NCBI RefSeq assembly: GCF_036373705.1
Contig: NC_089856.1
Coordinates: forward strand, 13,856,501 to 13,920,500
Source of the DNA: Amia ocellicauda
Lineage: Eukaryota; Chordata; Actinopteri; Amiiformes; Amiidae
Reading direction: 5' to 3'
DNA length: 64,000 nt
Part shown: positions 57,950 to 64,000 of the stretch, piece after piece
Position numbering within the stretch: position 1 is the first letter of the stretch
Layout: each line of letters opens with the position of its first letter
Position numbers and translations under genes: made by a program
The notes under the pieces: generated by a model
Databases searched by the model: none
Seen by the model: the letters and a program-made list of their open reading frames with translations, nothing else
What the model was told of the DNA's origin: nothing

Positions 57950-58205
57950 CGATTGGCTGGGATTAAGATGATTTGGACCAATCACAACCCCCGGCTGATG
58001 AATTCGGTGTTCGCAAGAAGGCATGGTGAACAAGATTAAACCAATCAGAAGTCTCGAACGGCTTTACAGATGGACATTTAATCCAATTATACGAGACCTT
58101 GAGTTTGCATCGGCCAATCAGCTTCCACCATGTCAATAGTCGTTGCCCAGCTGGAGCTAGAAATAATAACAGGAATTGGTGCTTAGGGAAGTGTGCGAGA
58201 GGAAG
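57950..58205 (+). promoter_or_regulatory. OS9: OS9 promoter with several CCAAT boxes and an ER-stress-element-like motif
   Basis: CCAATC words on the plus strand lie at about 57979, 58041 and 58114, with a reverse one (GATTGG) at about 57951. The last reads CCAAT, nine bases, CCATG (58114-58132). The ER-stress response element consensus is CCAAT-N9-CCACG, so it matches in nine of ten fixed bases. OS9 is an ER-associated degradation factor known to respond to ER stress, which makes the match reasonable. No TATA box is evident. Confidence 0.5.
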
Positions 58206-61200
58206 ATGGCTGCTTCCATAGCAAGATGCTTGAAGGGGTTGTATGCTGTGTTTTGGTTGTGTGCTTTGCCAGTATCGGGCTTTTTGAATTTAGAGGAATT
58301 GAGTGAGATGAAATACGGCATACAGATCCTCCCCGATCCCGTCATTAAGGGTCAGGTAGGAGCAGTTCCAACATGTTTGAAAAGACGGCGTTTTTGTAGG
58401 GGGTTATTTATTTAATTTAACGGATCATGTAGTAACATCGACCTTTGGCCGTATATGTAGTTAAGATGGTGACGAGGGGTTTAAATCCCGTTGGGGTGTG
58501 TGGGTATTATAATTATTGTGCTAAATCGTAACTGCAGTTTGAGCTTCTGGTGTTTGTAAACATTTGACTGTACAGGTGAGTTTGTAAACCTTAACCTGTG
58601 CAGGGGAGTCTGCTTGGCACGCGATTGTTTTGAGTTTAAGAGTGCTGACGTCATCCTGTATTTAATTCATATTATTTCTGGAAATTCTAAAGCCTTTAAA
58701 CAAACAAGCCTTTGATCTGGTTGTCATGTGAGGTAGGCGTGCGGTGGCATGATGGACGCCGTTTCGTGTTGCTAGTACAATGGCGAGCTTGTATAAGTGC
58801 CTATGAATCAATATGATGCGAGCTGAACTGGACCGAAACAGGGATCAGACACAGTTCACACCACAGTATGCAACGGCTGTGTCTTTGGAATAATACTTTT
58901 GGATTTTGGTTTTGAAAAAAAAAACCACCTCTCCATAGCGGTAGCCTGTGTGTTTGTGACTGAGACTATTGTTACCAGTGTTGGCCAACAACACCCAGGA
59001 TCATTTGTTGTTCTTGGTCTCTTCTCTGAGGCTTCCTGAATGAAGTGTTGAAAATGAGAAGGACTCTATCGAACACCTAACAATGCTCTCTCTGGACAGG
59101 CGAGGTCTGAGGACGTTATGCTGGTGTCCTCCAAGTACAGGCAGCTGTATGAGTGCCGACTGCCCCCCCAGGCTCTGCGGTTCCAGCGGGACACGCCACC
59201 CGAACCCGACCCCCAAGGCTACTCTGGCCCTGGCATTGCAGAGCTACTGAGGCCGATGGATGGAGCCCCCTGTCTGGTCAAGGTATGATGCAGGACAGGG
59301 CAGCACAGGAGGACGCTGCACAGCACAGCACCACACAACAGTCAAATATGGCCCGGACCGGCACAGCTCTCTCCTAAAGACCGTTACACAGGTTCACACT
59401 GCCAGAAGGAGGGCCCCCCCATCTTAGAAGTGGTTCTTCCCACTTTGTGCACCTGTTCTTAACGACTTTGTGTTTCAGTCCCCAAGGCTGTGGTGGTGTT
59501 GTCATTTGTCTCAATTGATACCTTGCTGAAGACCATCTCTCAGTTTAGGTGTCCTCCTTGGTCTGTTAGCCCTTTTCCTCAGTTGGCGTGTTTCTGATTG
59601 TTAACCCTGCATTCTGTTTGGTTGCAGACGAAGGACTGGTGGACGTATGAGTTTTGCTTTGGGAAGCACGTCAGACAGTATCACTTGGAGGGTGAGGTCT
59701 TCTTTAAGAGGAAAATGTTTTGCAGCTTGTTTTATTGTTTCTTTGTTTAAACAGTTATGATGATATTGTACCGTTGTTATAATTGTTTTTTCTGGAAGTC
59801 GTAAATGTGTAACTAAACTTACCAATAATTCTCTCCCTCTGTCCTCTCGCCCCCTGCAGATTCTGAAATTAAGGGGGATGTACTGTACCTTGGCCATTAC
59901 AGCACGGAGTTTGACTGGAATAATGAAACTGCCAAGGTGTGTGAGCTCCTGCCAGATACAGTAGGAAGGACTGGATTTCTAGTTTTTTCATGACACCTCC
60001 TGAACAGCAACCAAGCATTGCCCAGGGCCATGACAATTCAAAGCAGGTCATTTACATATTGCATGTTAATATGACCCTGAATCACTAGGTGGCAGTGCAG
60101 GACTTTATTTCTGGGTTGATACACTGCTACCTCATTCTACATGCATCATTGCTTCCTGCCAGTTTGTGTTCCTTTATTGGGTGTGATTTAGTTTAAATTT
60201 TTTCAGTTAAAAATGTTTAACAGCCTGATTGCAAAACTAAGTTCTGTAGTCCCAAAGGCAAAGGGTTTAACACTAGAACCACCTAGATGTTAGACTACAT
60301 ACAAACACCTCACCCGCATAATGTTCAGCTCCTTCATAAAACAGTTGTGACGAAAATGAAAAACATGTAAAATGCTGCATTTACAAAGAAAATGTACTTT
60401 TTATTTTTTTTTAACTTTACGCAATAAACTGTAAACTGGTGTAGAAATCGGTATGCACATTTTATACAAATATAAAATTTGATGACTGATTTTGTTACAA
60501 AGCCCCGATTTTCCGCTATATTCAATATAACCTACCGCATAAACTGTCCAGCGGTTGAACAAGAATGTATTTATAACGGATACAGTTTAGGTACAGACAT
60601 GCTCAAATTTGTTGGTACGTCTCCACAGAAAACAAGGAATGCACAATTTCCTCTGAAATAACTTGAAACTGACAATTGGCATCCACCATTGTTTATTCCA
60701 TATTTAATAGAAATCAGACTTTGCTTTTTATTTTGTTTTTCAACATAATATTGTAAATAATAAAACCAATGAAAATGTCTTGGACAAAAATGAGGGGACC
60801 CTCAACCTAATATTTTGTTGCACAAACTTTAGAGGCAATCCCTGCAATCAAACATTTTCTGTAGCTCTCAGTGAAACTTCTGCAAATGTTAGCAGTTAGT
60901 TTGGCCCCCTCTTCCTGAGCATTTCTTTGAAAGCTTCTTTTTTTTTTATTTTTTATCTGCAAACATAGAGCTGATGTGACTTGCCAAAATCCCAGAAGGA
61001 TTGTGGCTTTTTAATATGCATTTTAGCAAATTCCAGTCTGGCTTTTTTATGTTTTTCTTTTTCGTTCAAAAGTGGAGTCCTCCTGGGTCTTCTTCCATGA
61101 AGGCCATTTTCCCTCAAAAAGCCACGGATTGTGCGATCAGAACTGACGTACCTTGGAGTTCAGCTTGTATCTCTTTGGCAGTTATCCTTGGTTCTTTTTC

Positions 61201-63447
61201 TGTCATTCGCACAATCCTTCTGTTCAGTCTGGGGTTGATTTTCCTCTTGCGGTTGTGCCCAGGGAGGTCAGCTACAATTCCATGGACCTTCAACTTCTTA
61301 ATAATAATTGCAACTGTTGTCACAGGAGCATCAAGCTGCTTGGAGATGGTCTTGTAGCCTTTACCTTTACCATGCTTGTCTATTGTTTTCTTTCTGATCT
61401 CCTCAGACAACTCTCTCCTTTGCTTTCTCTGGTCCACGTTCAGTGTGGTGCACACAATGATACCAAATGGCACAGTGACTACTTTCCTCCATTTAAATAG
61501 GCTGAATGACTGATTACAAGATTGGAGACGTGTGATACTAATTAAATAAACTAATTAGTTTGGAATAACACTATCTTCCAATTATTTATCTTTTCTAAGG
61601 GGTACCAACAAATGTGTCCAGGCAGTTTTAGAATATCTTTGTAGAATGAGCAATAATTAATCTCTTTTCACAGCTTCTTTGCTGTATTCTATGACATACC
61701 AAAGGCATGCAAGAATACATGATGCAATAGCTTTTAATTTCATCACTTTTAATTTCTCCTGAAACATTATTTCAATGAGCTGTAAAGGATAACGACAAAT
61801 ATGAGCATGTCTGTATTTAATTCAAGTATTTAGTAACATAAGAACGAATATGCGGAAGAAATTCACAGAGATATTTACATTTGAATTGCAAAAGCCGCTC
61901 AAGAAGCAGCTATGTGGTGCTAGTGTTAATAATAAATAAAAAAACAGATCACAGCCTAACAAGCAATACATTCTTCAGTGAAGCAAAATGTCACTGAAAA
62001 ATGCAAGATGCATTTGAAGAGATCATTGTGGTCTCAGACCAAATCATAACATCTACCTGCCTACAAATCCCAAATTACAGACTTGTACCCTATTGTGATT
62101 AGATTTATAAGTAGGCCCAAGTGGCCATAGACCAATTACACTGCGACTGGGTACAAGCTGGTCATTTGCCTTTTGTTGGCACGTCACTGTTTAGAATGGT
62201 TGCAGGCCCATGGATTTGCTCCCGTGAACATCCTCCTTCCAGATCTTTTGTAAGCTGCTTCGCTTGTAGTCGGTCGGTTTCCCTGCTGGTTCTTAAAAAT
62301 AATGAAGCTCAGATACTTGTGCAGGAAGCTCCCTTGTTCCTGATCCCTGTTTCCTGTGTGCGACCCCTTCACAGGCCTCCAAGCGGCACAGACTGAAACG
62401 TTACCACAGCCAGACCTACGTCAACGGCTCCAAGTGTGACCTCAATGGAGAACCCAGGGAGACTGAAGTCAGAGTGAGTTTGGGAGGTGGGGGAGAGGCA
62501 CGCACGCACGCACGCATGCACGCATGCACGCACGCACGCACACACACACAGGGAGGGATGGACGGAGACTAACAGATACACACACGCAGAGGGAGGGATG
62601 GAGACCCAATGGGAGATAGAGAGGGAGAATGTGTGGGCTGGAAAAAACATGCAGACAGAAGCAGCCTCTCCCACTCAGTTGTGCTATGCTGCACCCTGTC
62701 ATGGCACACCTCATTGCAGAGCCCTGACTCAGACTCAATTGCCCATGTAACCGCTCCTTTGCTGCCCATTGCGTCACCCTCGTTGGCCCAGTGTTTACGT
62801 CACCTAGTTAGCCTAAAAAAATAAATAATAATAATAATAAATCTGAATGGGGTAGTGCCAGTCCCGCCTCAGAATGGCAGCACTGACCCTCCTCCTTCCT
62901 GCTCCCCTCCAGTTCCAGTGTGAGGAGGGCTCCGGGGATTACATCGCCCGAGTGGATGAGCCGCAGTCCTGCAGCTATGTGCTCACAGTCCACACCATGC
63001 GCACCTGCCACCACCCCTTCCTGCGCCCTCCCTCCGCCAACAAGCCCCTCCCCATCACCTGCCAGCCTGCCCTCACCCCAGAGCAGTACATGGAGTACGT
63101 CCGGGCTCAAGTCTGTGAGTACACCTGGTTACTAGTGTTGAATGGCTGTGGATTTGCTGACCCTGAGTAGGAGTTGTATTACAGGAAGGTGTTTCCCCAC
63201 CTCTCCCCTCTTGTCTCTCCACACAGCGGACACCAAGCGCAAAGTGCAGCAGATCTCTGAAGAGCTGAAGAACCTGGATGAGATCCTGTCCAAGGATGAG
63301 GGGGCAGAAGGACAGAATGGGGGAGTGGAGGAGGACTTCAACACCGAGGATGTGGATTTCAGACTGCAAGGTGAGTAGGAGGCAGGAGACCATGGAACTG
63401 TTCAAAAAAGACAACATGGCACACCACACCACACTACACCCCCCCCC

Positions 63448-63478
<31 letters not shown>

Positions 63479-64000
63479 TCCTGATTGTGCTTTGTCTCCT
63501 AGGCGACAACCCCCCAGCTGAAGAGGACTCCATCGAAGACCTGGAGGATGCAGACTTCTGGGATGGGGTTACCAAGCCTGAGAGGAACAGAGTGGAGGAG
63601 GAGGTGTTGGCGGAAGGGGAGGGGGAGGTAACTGTTTTTATCCCATAGTGGTGTTGGTGGCCCCTGTCTGGCAGCAGATTCTGACCTGCGAGAGACGGAG
63701 ATGGCAGGGTTTGGCTTGCTGTCCACAATGCTAGTTAGTACTTGAGACTGCAGGTGAAGAAACCTGGGGCCTCTGTGTCACTGTTTCAGCATGGCCTTTA
63801 CTGATTTGTCTTGTTTATGGATGTTCCTGGTTTATTGGTTCCCTTGGTCTGAGTGTAGTGGAGAATCCAACTAACTTCATGGTTGTAGGACAGAATTGAG
63901 TCCTTAGCTGATAAACATTAACATTAACAATAGTCCAGCCCCTAATCCTATCCTCTGTTCTCAGGCTGATGTAGATGGACCGGATGCTCAGTTTGTGGAT
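58206..64000 (+). CDS. OS9: OS9, ER lectin of ER-associated degradation (first nine exons; runs off the window)
   Basis: Exons: 58206-58355, 59100-59282, 59628-59691, 59860-59936, 62375-62473, 62913-63114, 63227-63370, 63503-63627 and 63965-64000 (cut). They join in frame for 360 residues. Residues 1-25 form a signal peptide (hydrophobic LYAVFWLCALPVSG). The conserved LNLEELSEMKYGIQILPDPV follows. The mannose-6-phosphate-receptor homology (MRH) lectin domain is at about 105-235. It contains the double tryptophan W115-W116, R191, E207 and Y213, which correspond to glycan-binding residues of the human protein. The protein binds trimmed mannose glycans on misfolded ER proteins and passes them to the HRD1-SEL1L ubiquitin ligase complex. 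Exons 7-9 encode an acidic, low-complexity region, as in the mammalian protein. The start is the first ATG, giving MAASIARCLKG and a proper signal peptide. The 3' half of the gene lies beyond the window. XTP3B (ERLEC1) is excluded because only one MRH domain with OS9-type flanks is present. Confidence 0.95.
60594..61630 (-). mobile_element. Tc1-like transposon nested in the piggyBac-type element
   Basis: The left end follows TA (60592-60593) with CAGACATGCTCAAATTTGTT and the right end contains GTACCAACAAATGTGTCC, an inverted match for the central terminal word. The right border is approximate because its outermost bases have diverged. A transposase N-terminal half is readable on the minus strand, and the catalytic core is largely deleted. 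Confidence 0.75.
60800..61473 (-). pseudogene. Tc1-like transposase fragment, frameshifted and internally deleted
   Basis: The frame 61473-61114 contains RRELSEEIRKKTIDKHGKGK, GYKTISKQLDAPVTTVAIII and LPGHNRKRKINPRLNRRIVR, the two-part HTH DNA-binding domain. After a frame change it continues RGFLRENGLHGRRPRRTPLL and KHKKARLEFAKMH. The region that should hold the catalytic aspartates is missing; sequence near 60800-60910 resembles the C-terminal end. Confidence 0.75.
62497..62550. repeat. (ACGC/ATGC)n microsatellite, OS9 intron 5
   Basis: Runs of GCAC and GCATGCAC words lead into a CA run, starting about 24 bases after the exon 5 donor. Confidence 0.9.
63437..63477. repeat. Poly(C)-(CA)n microsatellite, OS9 intron 7
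   Basis: A C run is followed by a CA run ending about 25 bases before the exon 8 acceptor. Confidence 0.9.

Larger units (their letters stand above)
60271..61925. mobile_element. piggyBac-type non-autonomous element with nested Tc1, OS9 intron 4
   Basis: It is flanked by TTAA on both sides (60267-60270 and 61926-61929), the piggyBac target. The ends are inverted: left CACTAGAACCACCTAG, right in reverse complement CACTAGCACCACATAG (14 of 16 match). About 620 bases remain when the nested Tc1 copy is subtracted, with no transposase recognisable, so it is a MITE-like piggyBac derivative. The left terminus resembles the piggyBac-like fragment at 45323. Confidence 0.7.

Overview
This is a piece of a ray-finned fish nuclear genome. 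The evidence is compact vertebrate-type genes split into many short exons, GT-AG introns, abundant di-, tri- and tetranucleotide microsatellites, and many Tc1/mariner, piggyBac, hAT, DIRS-like, CR1-like and L1/Tx1-like copies. The exact species cannot be read from the sequence. Most reported short open frames are intronic or intergenic noise. Three real protein-coding genes are present, in the order SLC26A10 (+), B4GALNT1 (-), OS9 (+). From memory of the human 12q13-q14 map this is the same order, so the block looks like an ancestral bony-vertebrate arrangement.

Layout. Positions 1-13.9 kb hold no recognisable host exon; they contain an L1/Tx1-type LINE with one long intact reading frame (4091-7893, flanked by a target-site duplication), a 911-bp Tc1-type non-autonomous element, and simple repeats. 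Positions 13.93-23.54 kb hold SLC26A10, an 18-exon SLC26-family membrane anion transporter gene whose exons join in one open frame of 690 codons. Positions 23.6-41.1 kb hold B4GALNT1 on the minus strand: ten coding exons for a 530-residue GM2/GD2 synthase, tail-to-tail with SLC26A10, with introns loaded with repeats, including a duplicated 0.7-kb block, a long palindrome and a 5'-truncated LINE copy with a perfect target duplication. Positions 41.1-57.9 kb are the interval between the divergent genes B4GALNT1 and OS9. It is dominated by transposons: a piggyBac 3' end, a DIRS gag-like remnant, two copies of a DD36E Tc1/mariner element (one intact, one with nonsense mutations), a CR1-like RT remnant, a hAT/ZMYM-type remnant and another Tc1 derivative. 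Positions 57.95-64 kb hold the CCAAT-rich promoter and first nine exons of OS9, which runs off the window.

The genes share no single pathway. SLC26A10 is predicted to be a multipass transporter, B4GALNT1 a Golgi ganglioside glycosyltransferase, and OS9 an ER lectin of ER-associated degradation. The most notable points are the intact SLC26A10 (annotated as a pseudogene in human), the intact/dead pair of DD36E transposons, a Tc1 copy nested inside a piggyBac-type MITE in an OS9 intron, a hAT-type MITE next to a SLC26A10 exon, and a nearly perfect ER-stress-element-like motif upstream of OS9. I found no clearly novel biological system; the discoveries are mainly mobile-element structures with readable boundaries.
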